Positions 34,235-45,555 of a stretch of 64,000 bases of DNA are shown here, piece after piece. This stretch comes from Ascidia mentula (Eukaryota; Chordata; Ascidiacea; Phlebobranchia; Ascidiidae), in assembly GCA_947561715.1 (NCBI GenBank), contig OX387200.1:22012501-22076500 (forward strand), given 5' to 3'. Made by a program: the position numbers and the translations under genes. Each line of letters starts with the position of its first letter. The first letter of the stretch is position 1. Under the pieces are notes generated by a model. The model made no database searches and had not been told where the DNA came from. It saw only the letters and a program-made list of their open reading frames with translations.

Positions 34235-34300
34235 CAAAGAATAAAATCTGATCGGGACTCGTGACCAGGACAACCTGGGTTCGAATCTCAGTGTGGTAGG
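34235..34300 (+). mobile_element. SINE fragment, plus orientation
   Basis: AATCTGATCGGGACTCGTG, then the B box GGGTTCGAATCTC. It lies head-to-head with the minus copy at 34008-34102; the duplicate pair upstream of gene D has the same arrangement. Confidence 0.6.
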
Positions 34301-34984
34301 GTGATCGATGACAATTTCAGTAAATACTTATATTTAATGATTCACTTTCGAGCCATAGAGCTACCCGACACAAAAATCTCCACACGATGGGATGACAGGT
34401 TTGCGCAGATCAGATCCATGATGATTCCATTTGCATTAAAGCGATGTTTTTACATTAACAATTTTACCACTTGCTACCGTTCCCTGTCCGCAACTTTTCG
34501 AAAAACGCAAACGCTTTGCATGGAGTGAGATGCAATATCTCGGGCTGATAAAGTCCTATGCTCATACGGAAAGAATTACTAACAGTAAACATTCATAGAA
34601 TTATATATGATACTGAGGTTTAAACAAACAATTGGCATAACAACAAACATGTTCACAATAGAGGGGATGCATGATCAATATGTATTGTTCAGGTTTCCGG
34701 CGATTCGATAAAGCATTTCAGCACAAGGGCTACACGTTTCCAGTGTGATTGAGTTGTATTGTTGCGAGGCGGATGATTCTGCACCGTGACTGAGGTACTG
34801 AACAGACCGATTGTAGGAAAAACTCTGTATACGTTTTATCAATATAAATCATTCTATCGATTGGCACAGAAGTCTGTCATCAGTAAATTATGTTTTTAGC
34901 GTCTTAATTTTAAGCATTTGCATCGAACATTTACTAGAAGTTTAACTTTTAAGTTAGGAAACTAAACAAAAAGATTTTCTGATA

Positions 34985-37900
34985 ATGCGTTTGTTTAAAA
35001 CTTGGGCTTTTGTCTGGTGCGTGTTGGTGACTTGCTGCTTTGAGACGGAAGCATCTGAGAGGACTTGTGCTGTGTCGTATGTAAGAAGACAAGCTTGTGC
35101 GAGCAGCGTTATCACCCGAGCACAATGTGAAAGAAGGTGGGGAGAAATATGGTTACGAAGAGTAATTACATGACAACCTAGAAGTTCTGTTTTATTTATG
35201 TAACATAGAACTGACGTCTATTAATACGTTCACAACATGCGTCTCGATACGTCAGCTATGATCGCCAAGAAAGGGCCTGCGCAATGGGGCGATCCTGTCT
35301 GCCATGCTATTGCATAAAACTTTTATGTTAATAATACAATTTATTTTATCCACGTGTAATTTGTTTTCTAAACAGAGGTTGCTGTTTCGACGAGGAACCA
35401 ACAGATCAAACCATGCTGTGTTACCGAAAAGGTAAAAAAGTTTTTAAGCACAAATGTTTAAACGTATTTTCTTGGTGGAGATGGATGTATTTTTTGTCAG
35501 ATAGAAATCTGTGCGAATGTTGGCGGTACAAGTCATGTACTATTTAGTGCAGTATTTTAATTCAAATATGTGACCTAAAATAGCAGGTGGTTGCTTTGTT
35601 AACACCTGAACATAGATTTCTATGTTACACAAACATGAGGATCACAATTGCAGACCTAGCTGCTGTGAGGTGGTTCTGTAAGTATGTACCGAATTACCTG
35701 GGGTATTTCCCCTCTTTAGGACATCAAATTTTGACAAGTTAACGTTAATGAACAGAAGTCGCGTAAATATGTTGTGCAAATTGATCAATACAACCCATAA
35801 CCTCAAGACCAAAGCATAAGCTGCAATTGTTATTTTCCGCATTATTCTGAAATTTTGTGTGAAAGTTATAAGCGTTCAAAGTTTTGTCGACTGGAAAAAA
35901 AGTTTTGTCCACTAGCGTCTCGTTGGTGTTATGTTCCATTATGATAGCTATGTTTTTCCAAAAAAACATGATGTTCAGATTTAACTTCACTACGATGCCC
36001 AGAAATTGGTACAAGATGTGGTTTCATTTTTGTTCCAACAAGGTAAATTAAAAATATTGTGGTTGCAGCAAAATTAATTAATTTTCATTTCAGGTTTTTT
36101 TGTCAGCTTTGGGGCTGTTGTTGGAATGATAATAGAGCAGCTTGTTTTCACCCTTCCAGCTACAGTAGGAATTAAAGAAAAAAAGTTTTAGTGTTTCAAA
36201 ATTTGCAGAATAGTTTTTTTTAACAATCTGTGTGTTTGTTTCACATCATGCTCTTCTCCGCCAAGCCTTGATGCTGGAACATATTCACCAATCAAAAATT
36301 CCTATGACCCAGCAGAAACTGTCACATATTCATGTCCACACCAAATCCAGGGTGATCCAATACTGACTTGCCTCAATGATGGAACATGGGACAAAGACAC
36401 TGCACCAGTCTGTTACAATACAAATGGTAAATTCTTTTTTGCAGGTTTTTTTTAAATTCATTTATACCTATTTTATTGAGTTATAAGCACTGGAGGTAAT
36501 ATTGCCCTGTATCTGGATTTCGGTTCGATTATTTTGTAACTTCTAATTCAAGGCATCAGTAAAAGTACATATTTTAAAGCCTGATATAGCTGTTGCTGTC
36601 AGATTCACAAGCCTTGTTTTTTAGTTTGTCCCATCCCACCAAGTGTTCCTAATATGCAAAGTTTCACACCAAGCTTTGGGCCTTACACACCTAACACAAA
36701 CAACATTGTCACCTACACCTGTGCTGATGGACATGAGTTAATTGGATCAAGAACAATAACTTGTCAGATTAATGGTGCATGGACAGCTAACCCACAATGT
36801 AGCTTAATAGGTAAGTATAAAGTATGTTTCACAAAGTGCAGAACATGTTTGTGTTTTGATGGATATCTGCAATCTGTGTATTCATTGTGGCATCTTGAGT
36901 AACTTCACTTTTGCCTTGAGATACATTTCAAAACAACATATTATTATTTTGTGTAAATTGTAAACCTCCTTAAACTCTTTGCCTTGACTCACTTAGCTTA
37001 CAGCAAATTTCACCACTTACCTACTCTTCATTACAAAAAAGCTACATTGCATGATAAATATCAAGGATCCTAAATAATTTACAACAATTTCACCAACCAA
37101 CAAAACATTTATCAATAGGATATTATTCCACACCCCTCCACATGGCACATATGATTTTAAGTTGTATTATTCCATATCCTGATAAAAATAAATAAAGATG
37201 TCATTAGAATAAACTTTAAATAGCAATCAATCCAACTTTGGTATCCATACCATGCATCACAATGCATGCTATCAAACAACAAGATTGCCTTAGTGTGAAA
37301 GTCCTTTATACATGATCTTATAGTTATTGCCTTTCTGAAACTTAGATCTGTTTAGAATGCATTCCACCACAAAATATTGATCATGGCACATTCAGTCCAG
37401 TGAAGCAAACTTATGATGAAAATGATGATGTTACTTATTCATGTAACGATGGTTCATCACCCACTGGTACAAGAATAAACACTTGCCAGCATAGTAGAAG
37501 TTGGTCATTAACTGGTGATTCTCTACCAACTTGTCCAACAAGTAAGTTTGTTGGTAGTAGCAATTATAACAATATTAAGGGTGGGTGTAAGGTGGGAGGT
37601 TGTCATTGTTTGCTTTATCTAAATTGATTAAGAAAACCTAAGTTGGATCACTTAGTTTGCCAGTTTCAAGATTTTGTTTTTCTTCAACAATATCTATCTA
37701 GTATTGAAATAAATTGTTTTGTTCTTGTGCGAAATATATATAGAATGGACTGAAAATAGTTATCCCACATTTTAATTATGTTTTCAGTATGTTCTGACCC
37801 TCCAACTGTTAGCAATGTGCAAAGTGTTACACCTTCAACCGGACCTTATTCATCAGCAGTAAATCCCACAGTAACATATGTATGTGCCACTGGTTATTCC

Positions 37901-39190
37901 TTGGTAGGAAGTGCTTCAGTAACTTGTCAAAGTACTGGAGTGTGGACTGAAAACCCACAGTGTGAAAGAGTTGGTAAGTTTGGCACAATATTTTTATCTG
38001 TTCAAAACAGGTCAAGCTTAGCTTTACTGTACTACCGCTGTTTAATGCGTTGAAAGTGTAAATTTGTTTCAAGCGTTAATTACCTTTTCCTCCACTTTTA
38101 CCATACTTACTTCGTTATCAAAGTTAAGCTGTTACCGAATATGCGTTAAGTTGCCAATAAAGCCTAATTATTATCGGCAAACCACAGTTTATGTCAGATT
38201 TTTCCTTCGATGCGGTTGAAATTCTTGCGGTTATTTTTTGCTTTTAGTGAATGTCGCACCAAGTGGAACATTAATACTTACGTCACTAACAATGACGAAT
38301 TACGTTAGTTCATTATGAAGTCAAACGGTAACACTTAGATATAGGGATATTTTGCAGCAAGACCCTTAAGAAAATGCAAACAAAATCCTTAGTTGTTGAA
38401 GTCGCGTTAAGACGAAATAATAGTGGCGAAAGAAATGTTACGGAATTGCATAAAAACACGTTCTTATTCGTTTTTGTAGTTTAGGCAACAGAAAATCAAT
38501 TTATGAAACCTGTGGGTTTTCGACAAAACAGAGATTTTTATTACAAATTGTACCATATGCTAATAAGTGTCAATGTTCTGTTTATTTTAAATACATTGCG
38601 TTGGGAACCATTTTATTGAACACGATCCAAGTATGTCATACATTCCAGTGTGCACAAGACCACCAGATATCGCAAACGGACAATTTACAGTTGACCAAAT
38701 GGAATACTCACCTACAGAGTTTGTGACGTATAGTTGCATCTTATCTGGTTCAACCACTTATTCCTTGGTTGGGAATAACATTGTCACATGTTCACAAACT
38801 GGCACATGGTCTCAACTTCCGTTCTGCCAACCTTCAGGTTGGATTAAAACTTTGTGTTCAGTTTTATTCAGGTTGTTTATTAAATTCTGCATTCATTTTA
38901 ATACAAGTGGTAAAACATAAGGTTTTATTTCGTTTTTGATTATTTTCAAACTAGAATTGAAGGAAATTGTTATGTTTGTTTTATTAAATCTCGCCTATTA
39001 ATCTTGGCTAGGATGTGGAAGTGCTCCTCCCCCACCTGCTATGGGCACGATGTCGGGTACACCGAAAGCATCATATGATGTTTGTGATCGCATCAATTTT
39101 GAATGTCCTTCAACCGGTCCAGACTATAATCTCTGTCAGAGCAACGGGCTGTGGTTGGACCCGAACTCAGCGAACATTTGCACCCCGTGA
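34985..39190 (+). CDS. gene C: secreted protein with 2 trefoil and 6 CCP domains
   Basis: Exons: 34985-35136, 35376-35431, 35979-36042, 36094-36164, 36247-36426, 36625-36810, 37356-37541, 37788-37973, 38649-38837 and 39012-39190; 482 residues if all are used. Signal peptide MRLFKTWAFVWCVLVTCC. Trefoil 1 has the canonical GCCFDEEP core. Trefoil 2 has six Cys, the extra Cys of A and B being Val here (FIFVPTR). Six CCPs follow; the last ends NICTP and stop. Odd point: the acceptor before exon 5 reads TTTCACAT where A and B have TTTCACAG. The exon itself is intact and phase 1-1, so it may be skipped, leaving 5 CCPs and a 422-residue protein in frame. Donor 1 is GTGGGG, weaker than the GTAAAA of A and B. 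The later CCP exons are more diverged from A and B than the first ones, so C is an older branch. Confidence 0.85.
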
Positions 39191-40188
39191 CCTTGAACGT
39201 TGACATTGTTATAAAAATAACCACCCGCGTTAGTGGTGAAATTAACGTTTATTGAATTGCAAGTTTTGTGAAGATGTCCATGATCAGTTTTTGGTGCGAA
39301 CCAAGATATACTTTTCACAGATAATCATCAACTTTATGTTGTACATAAGGATGTCAGAGAGACTTGGTCCTTGATAAATTTGGCGAATTAACGTTTTTTT
39401 TTGTAACACTCGATCAATGACGCTGTTTTAGATTTAAGCCTCCAACCTGCTTTGTGGTGATTCTTGACGTTTTCAGGCACTGATATTTCTTTAATTTACA
39501 TCGTATCCCCTATACACACATTATTACCCACAATCAACACTTTCTTGCAGCAGTGTAATGAGTGGAATAAACAAATGTGTTGAATGCGGTTTGGTTGACC
39601 ATGCATAGGTAGGATCACTCCAAGTAAACCGATCCCTCAGTTATATAATGCCGAAAACGCCAGTGCGACGGGACGTGGTCAAACCCAACTGGAAGAAACA
39701 CCTGCACCCTTGATGGTCCACATTGTCAATATACCACGAGCGTGTTGATTCCTGTGATATTCCCAGTTCCAAATTACCCGACTGGACTCATCAATCAAAT
39801 CCTGCTGTCTCGAACCGTAATTGAAGTGTGTGTTTTACCAGTATAGCAAATATAGTTAATAACTGGAGATTCTGCTTTGTTAAAGGTTATCTTAACATAA
39901 GTCAAACAAATATTAGTTGGGAGTAAATTATTGCGAAACAAGTATCGTTGTTCAGTCTTCTGATAAAACATCTTCATTACTGACTAAAGTTAGGTCTTCC
40001 ATTTTGCCGACATATTGGGTGACAAAACGACTATGAAATTCCTGTTGCAACGGTTTGTTGTAACTGTTGCGCATCCTGCATTGTTTGATGTTTTTGCGTC
40101 TAGCACGTGATTTTACAAGCGGTGTCAACATGTCCTTTTTTCTTTTTGGTGCCCCTGAATGTTTTAGTGTAGTTCACTTTCAAATTGC
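39191..40188. other. gene C 3' region and intergenic sequence
   Basis: No further exon recognised. The last 170 bases lead into the hammerhead-like motif and could be a remnant of a Penelope-like 3' end, but no coding match is visible. Confidence 0.4.
39566..39571 (+). terminator. candidate poly(A) signal of gene C
   Basis: AATAAA 376 bases after the TGA stop; no earlier canonical signal was seen. Confidence 0.4.
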
Positions 40189-40263
40189 GGCATCAATACC
40201 TGATGAAGTCTCGCTGAATGGCAGACGAAACGTCGAATAAATACAGCACGTATATTTTATGCC
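40189..40263 (+). ncRNA. hammerhead-ribozyme-like motif with possible stem I closure
   Basis: CTGATGA (40200-40206), stem II GTCT/AGAC (40208-40211 with 40223-40226), GAAA (40227-40230), then CGTC. GGCAT (40189-40193) can pair with ATGCC (40259-40263) as an outer stem I. CGT (40231-40233) can pair with ACG (40248-40250) as stem III, leaving TA as the cleavage dinucleotide. One pair next to the core is a C-U mismatch, so the fold needs testing. It resembles type I hammerheads of Penelope-like elements. No RT remnant was found next to it. Confidence 0.6.
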
Positions 40264-40471
40264 AGAAGAGCAGTACATTTTAAATATAAAAACATTTTGC
40301 AAATGACAAATCAATGCGTTAAATTTGTGTGATCCGGTAAATTTAGGTGTCTTATCCGGTGAACGGCATTAACCTGCTTGAATGGATATGGGTTTTTTGA
40401 TGTTTTTTTCACTTCAATGTTTTTATTTGTTTGTTGTGTTTATTTAACTTCTGCAATGTTTGTGCGGGTGA

Positions 40472-40582
40472 TTGGCAGCATTGGTCAAGCGCTCGACCCA
40501 TAAACCAAGAAGATAACCTGACCGGGATTCGTGCGTGGCCAGGATATCCTGGGTTCAAATCCCAGTGTTGCAAAAAAATAAA
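40472..40582 (+). mobile_element. tRNA-derived SINE, best-preserved copy
   Basis: GGCAGCATTGGTCAAGCGCT (A box), CCTGACCGGGATTCGTG, B box GGGTTCAAATCCC, then an A-rich tail. Useful as the reference for the other copies. Confidence 0.75.
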
Positions 40583-40618
40583 TACTCCCTTGGTTGCCCT
40601 CGGAAGTATTTTTCAAGA

Positions 40619-42014
40619 AACAAGATAAGGTATCTCTTTTTGCTTCGTGACAAAACCAGTCACGCTTTGGTAAGCACTACCAAACTGTGGCAACCCATCA
40701 CCTCCCAGTGGTCAGACGACGATTGTCCGTGAGGAACTGCGCACACGTCTCAGTAACGCTTTTATCGGATGCCAGTTAATGTTCCATGTTCTTTATTCAT
40801 GAGTGGCAACTTTGCATTTTAATATATTTGATTATAATACTTGCTAAAAAACAAAGCAACAAAACACACGAAGCATTTCTGGTAATGGTGAATGCCAACC
40901 TGTTTTTTCATTGCTTGTCCCAAGTGACGACACAATTTTCAAAACGTTTTCTTACTAAAACATATTTAAAGTCAGTTTAAGTAAGACTTTTCATTTACTT
41001 GTCCTTTTCTTCGTTAAAACCTATTTTTTTGACCACACCGGAATTTGAACCCAGGATATCCTGGCCACGAATAATTTTCTTCTTGATATATGGGTCGGGC
41101 GCTTGACCAATGCTGCCAATCAAAGTGATAAACTATAACACCTTCTGCTAAATGGCGCCCTTGCAGAAAAGCTATATGTAGTTTTTTCTCCGCAAGGTGG
41201 CGCGGATGTCGCTGTTTATAGATTTGCTATAAGTAATCACATAATCGAACTACACACAAAGAATAAAACCTGATCGGGACTCGTGACCAGGACAACCTAG
41301 GTTCGAATCTCAGTGTGGTAGGGTGATCGATGACAATTTCAGTAAATACTTATATTTAAAGATTCACTTTCGAGCCATAGAGATACCCGACATAAAAATC
41401 TCCACACGATGGGATGACAGGTTTGCGCAGATCAGATCCATGATGATTCCAGTTGCATTAAAGCGATGTCTTTACATTAACAATTTTACCACTTGCTACC
41501 GTTCCCTGTCCGCAACTTTCTCAAAAACGCAGATGCTTTGCATGGAGTGAGATGCAATATCTCGGGCTGATAAAGTCCTATGCTCATACGGAAAGAATTA
41601 CTAACAGTAAACATTCATAGAATTATATATGATACTGAGGTTTAAACAAACAATTGGCATAACAACAAACATGTTCACAATAGAGGGGATGCATGATCAA
41701 TATGTATTGTTCAGGTTTCCGGCGATTCGATAAAGCATTTTAGCTCATACACGTTTGCAGTGAGATAGCGGTGTATTGCTGCGAGGCGTTGGTTGATTCT
41801 ACACCGTGACTGATGTACTGAACAAAATGATTGTAGGAACAATTCTTCAAGTGTATACGCTTTATTAATATGATCTATGATCATTCTATCGATTGGAACA
41901 AAAGTCTGTCATCAGTAACTTTTGTTTTTCGCCTCTTAATTTTAAGCATTTGCATCGAACATTTACTAGAAGTTTAACGGTTAAGTTAGGAAACTAAACA
42001 AAAAGATTTTGAAA
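40619..42014 (+). repeat. 5' flank of gene D, paralogue of the gene C flank
   Basis: Matches 33617-34984 and runs on through the signal-peptide exon to about 42105, where homology fades inside the old trefoil exon. It contains SINE pieces at 41030-41122 (minus) and 41243-41322 (plus), in the same positions as in the gene C flank, so they predate the duplication. Confidence 0.85.
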
Positions 42015-42841
42015 ATGCGTTTGTTTAAAACTTGGGCGATTGTCTGGTGCGTGTTGTTGACTTGCTGCTTTCAGAGGAAAGTGTCCGGGAGGAATTGTAG
42101 TTGTTCGTATAAAAGTAAACAAAACTTTATTGTGCATTACAACACTAAAATTCGTCTAGAAATGTGTCGTTAGCAGACATTTGGCCTTCAGATAACAGTG
42201 GATCAACCAATATTAAATGTATTCCATGTTCACAGCATGGTCACAATGGAACAATTGGGGAGTCTGTTCAGCATCATGTGGATCAGGGTCACAAGTGAGA
42301 ATACGATCCTGTCCACCAGGAAACACTTGTGCTGGAGATCCACACTCAACTAGATCATGCGAGACACAAGCTTGTCCAAGTAAGCAGCAAAGCTTAAACG
42401 TAGTAATTAGTCTATATATGGTCTGCTTTGCCACCAAGTTTAAAGTATGGAGAGTTGAAAGTTAGGAACTCTATAGTCAAGCGAAAATTTTCAGCGCATC
42501 ACCCACAAAGATAAATAAAGTCTATTAGTCTGACCCTCCACATAAGTCATGACGATTTGCCATACCTGCAAGTAGAACAAAACTTTAGTGGCAATGAAAT
42601 GACAAACGATTATAGAAGTGCTGTGTTGTCAGCAGAGTTCGTGGAAGTTGGTCATAGTTCAACCAATATCGAGTGTGTTGTATGTTTTACAGCATGGGGA
42701 GACTGGGGTCCTTGGTCAACATGTACAGCAACATGTGGGCGAGGAATACAAGTACAACGTCGAACCTGTCCAGTGCAAGACGCTTGTGAAGGATCATCGT
42801 TTTCAACTCAATCATGCCTGATACAATTTTGCCCGCCGTAA
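42015..42841 (+). CDS. gene D: secreted protein with two thrombospondin type 1 repeats, chimeric origin
   Basis: Exons 42015-42114, 42236-42379 and 42693-42841, phases 1-1, 130 residues. The signal peptide MRLFKTWAIVWCVLLTCC is the one of gene C. The trefoil exon is cut short after CSCSYK by a GTAAAC donor that lies inside the former trefoil 1 exon. Two thrombospondin repeats follow: WSQWNNWGVCSASCGSG with six Cys, and WGDWGPWSTCTATCGRG with six Cys, then stop. Both show the WxxW C-mannosylation motif and the Cys-x-x-Ser/Thr-Cys-x-x-Gly O-fucosylation motif. Such repeats bind glycans, matrix or partner proteins outside the cell. The other family members have no such domain. The next poly(A) signal, 43130-43135, is shared with locus E. 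All splice phases agree, so the gene looks intact. Confidence 0.85.
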
Positions 42842-42917
42842 TTGCCGTAAACGTTTCCAAGCATTGTTCTGTGCATTGTCCTTTACGACGCATTGTTCTG
42901 TTTCAATGCTTTGAATT

Positions 42918-43140
42918 GAATGGTTTAACAGACGATAATACACAGACATTAACATAAAATCTTGTGAGCGATCATTTTCTTATGTATATGTAAAATGTCA
43001 TATGCCTTTCGCACGTAAATGTTATAGGCCCATGAATATTGTTCATTCTCGACCGACTTGAAGATCCCTTTAATTCAAACCCACGTTTTGAAGTTCCTTA
43101 CTTATTCAAGTTCGTCTTTTTTGTTGTGCAATAAATATGC
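42918..43140 (+). repeat. 3' flank of gene D, paralogue of locus E 3' flank, with poly(A) signal
   Basis: Matches 31387-31610. AATAAA at 43130-43135 is conserved and lies 289 bases after the gene D stop. Confidence 0.75.
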
Positions 43141-43391
43141 AGATGCAAAATATAAAGCTACAGTCGTCGTGACCAACATAGTTTTGAGGAAAACTTTATG
43201 AAAGGCACTGAATGAATGTTGTGCGGCGCCACCATGTGAGCAATTCACCGCCATCTTGTCTTTTCTAATACCTCTATCTCGTGTTTTTTGCAGTAGACCG
43301 TCATTGCAAGGTTGCCTGGACGTTTACCAAATTGAGGTTGGCGAACTTGCCTAAAATCCCAGTTCGGGTTGGGTTAACTGTTAATTTAGAC

Positions 43392-43841
43392 CAGTGGTTC
43401 TTAACCTTTTTTTCTATCACGCCCCCTTTTAGTAACGGACTTGTGCCTTACTTCCCCCCAAACTGTAAATAGGTTTCGTACCAAAAGCAATTGTGTTTTT
43501 GCCGATCTACGTAAATAAGCTAGCTAGCTAAACACTGCAACACGATAAAAACATAATATGTATCAATTTAAGCTTGCTTATTTTAACTAAAAAATTACGG
43601 GAACAATAAACGGTTTGTGACGAAACAGATGAATCATAACAAAAGGTTTTTGTGACGTAACAGTAACTTATAACTGCACAGGCGGAAGTTTTTATTTAAA
43701 GTAAGATTTTTGTTCCGAAACTGTAAGAAAAATATAACAGACAGTATAGGATACAAAGTCACAACAAAAAATGAAGTTTGGGCACAGAGCTTGCGCCCCC
43801 CATGAGAATTGGTTGGCGCCCCCCCCGGTTAAGAGCCACTG
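43392..43841. mobile_element. hAT-like MITE, 450 bp
   Basis: Ends are CAGTGGTTCTTAACC and, from the other strand, CAGTGGCTCTTAACC. Flanks ATTTAGAC (43384-43391) and ATTTATAC (43842-43849) are an 8-base target duplication with one change. Next to both ends are C-rich stretches (CACGCCCCC; GCGCCCCCCCC). Same terminal family as 3350-3654. Confidence 0.88.
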
Positions 43842-44057
43842 ATTTATACCCTTAACAACTCGCCACCTGAACGTCAGGCAGAATTGTTGTGTTATCAACT
43901 CAGATATTAAACATGTAGCTAAGTTATAATGCTGGGAAAGAACTAAAATAGATAACCCTGCCTCAAAGTTGGTAATTGTTTTCAAACAACGCCACCTATC
44001 AATAATATGTATTGAGTAGACTTTCCGCGAGAGGGAGCTAAGGTCTAACAGTGGTAA

Positions 44058-44192
44058 GGCCGGGTTCACACTCACGCTTTGCGCCGGCGGATTCTTTGTT
44101 TGTTTCAATGTCCCGAGCGTACGCCCGCACGTCGGCGTATAATAAAACAAACAAAGAATCCGCCGGCTCAAAGCTTGAGTGTGGACCCGGCC
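44058..44192. mobile_element. palindromic Harbinger-like MITE, 135 bp
   Basis: Arms 44058-44105 and 44145-44192 pair over 48 bases with about three mismatches (GGCCGGGT then CACACTCA at the tip). The flanks are TAA on both sides, the 3-base target typical of PIF/Harbinger. Transcribed copies would form a long hairpin. Open frames on both strands here are products of the palindrome. Confidence 0.8.
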
Positions 44193-45338
44193 TAAGTAAA
44201 AGTCTACCATTGTTTTTTTGCCCTTTGTTGCCATCAGAAATTCGCCATTTTTTAAATTTGCTTGTTTTACTGTGATTCAGTTTGATATGTTGAAAAAAGT
44301 ATGGTTTAGGCGTTTCAACCACATGTCCGCGTGTGGGTGTTAAAGGTCATCTTAATTAATGTCGTTATCAGGTTGAGTGGTTTGCCCCCTGTGCGAAGTG
44401 TATTGTTTGCAATGTTAAATTTTCATTATTTATAAATATTATTTCACTACATTTTAGCTTGGATTTTAAAAAGTCACCGAACTGTAAAAGATGTTTCAAA
44501 AAACTTTACCGGAGTGCAGGAAGATTGAGAACCGCTGGTACGGGTTAGATTTAAACGATAATCATTTGTTATCTCGGTTACTGCCAAATGAATATGAGTG
44601 CACCCCGGTCGGAGATTGGTTAAAATATACTACAGCGTAAATCCAATACTTTCAACCATCAAATATGTTGAACATCACAACCACTACATAAATACAACAC
44701 ACATTAAACTTGCCTGTTGTACAAAATGTGGCAGCAAAATTCACGCCAAAACTTGTAAAACTATTTGCTGCGGTTTCCAGACCAAATTATAAAGACTTTT
44801 TATTGACAAACTTCAGCCTATAACAATCCAAACGAGCTGAAATATAAATCACAAGCACAAAATAATCCATTACATTCGGAGGTAAACGCAACGGTGGTCT
44901 CAACCAGTCTCCGATTACCATTTGTCAACGTCATAATGCGTCATTGTTGTCGCCTGTTTCCCTATAATTCTCCCCTCATCACCGGGAGTGTGTGCTTTAC
45001 CGCCCAGTGTGACGTAACACAGGCCATTGGTTTGCAACAATGGAAATCGAACAGCGATTATGGGGTAGACAAACACGTGAATTTACCCTGGAAGTTATTT
45101 TCTTTATGCTGTCAATCAAACACCCTCAATCTGCATATTTGCGGTTAAATAAGATTTTTAAAAACAACCGATGCAAAGCATAATTGTCTTAAACACGGGT
45201 TTCTACAAATGTTTGCAATGTTTAGAAAACTTAGAGGATAGAAAACCTTGTAAAAAAGACACAGGTTTATTTCATGGGAGCATGAAGATTCTTGCGCAAT
45301 TTCCTACATACATTTTTAACTTATAACTGCCTTTCCAG

Positions 45339-45555
45339 TGAGAGACAAAACCTCAAATCGGATTTCTTCCGTCACAACAATGCGAAAAGTCAAAGGATTG
45401 TCTGAACTTCATCCGGTGTTTGAAAGGTTCGAGTGGAAAGTTCGGGGAAAAGTTGAACCAAAGTCTGAAGCTTTGGGGTCAAGAAAGCGTCATTTTTGTT
45501 TGCAAAACACTTTTCGTTTGTTGAAAACTATTCGAATTCTAAATTTAATCTTCTT
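45339..45555 (+). CDS. candidate single exon of unknown gene
   Basis: A pyrimidine-rich acceptor (CTGCCTTTCCAG) precedes, and a perfect GTAAGT donor follows, a frame open for all 217 bases. The translation includes MRKVKGLSELHPVFERFEW and is rich in Lys and Arg. I recognise no domain and cannot join it to another exon, so it may be chance. Confidence 0.2.

Larger units (their letters stand above)
33617..34984 (+). repeat. 5' flank of gene C, duplicated upstream of gene D
   Basis: Matches 40619-42014 almost throughout: GACGACGATTGTCCGTG, TTTTAATATATTTGATTATAA, GATGACAGGTTTGCGCAGAT and GTTTAAACAAACAATTGGCA are shared. It includes an inverted pair of SINE pieces. The final part, ACTAAACAAAAAGATTTT, lies directly before the ATG. 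Confidence 0.85.

Noticed and set aside
26456-41322. tRNA-like B boxes as functional tRNA genes
   Set aside because: They lie in repeated copies with A-rich tails and no closing acceptor stem or anticodon arm, so they are SINEs.
44038-44322. Overlapping frames on both strands near 44.1 kb as a gene
   Set aside because: They arise from the palindromic MITE, which reads almost the same on both strands.
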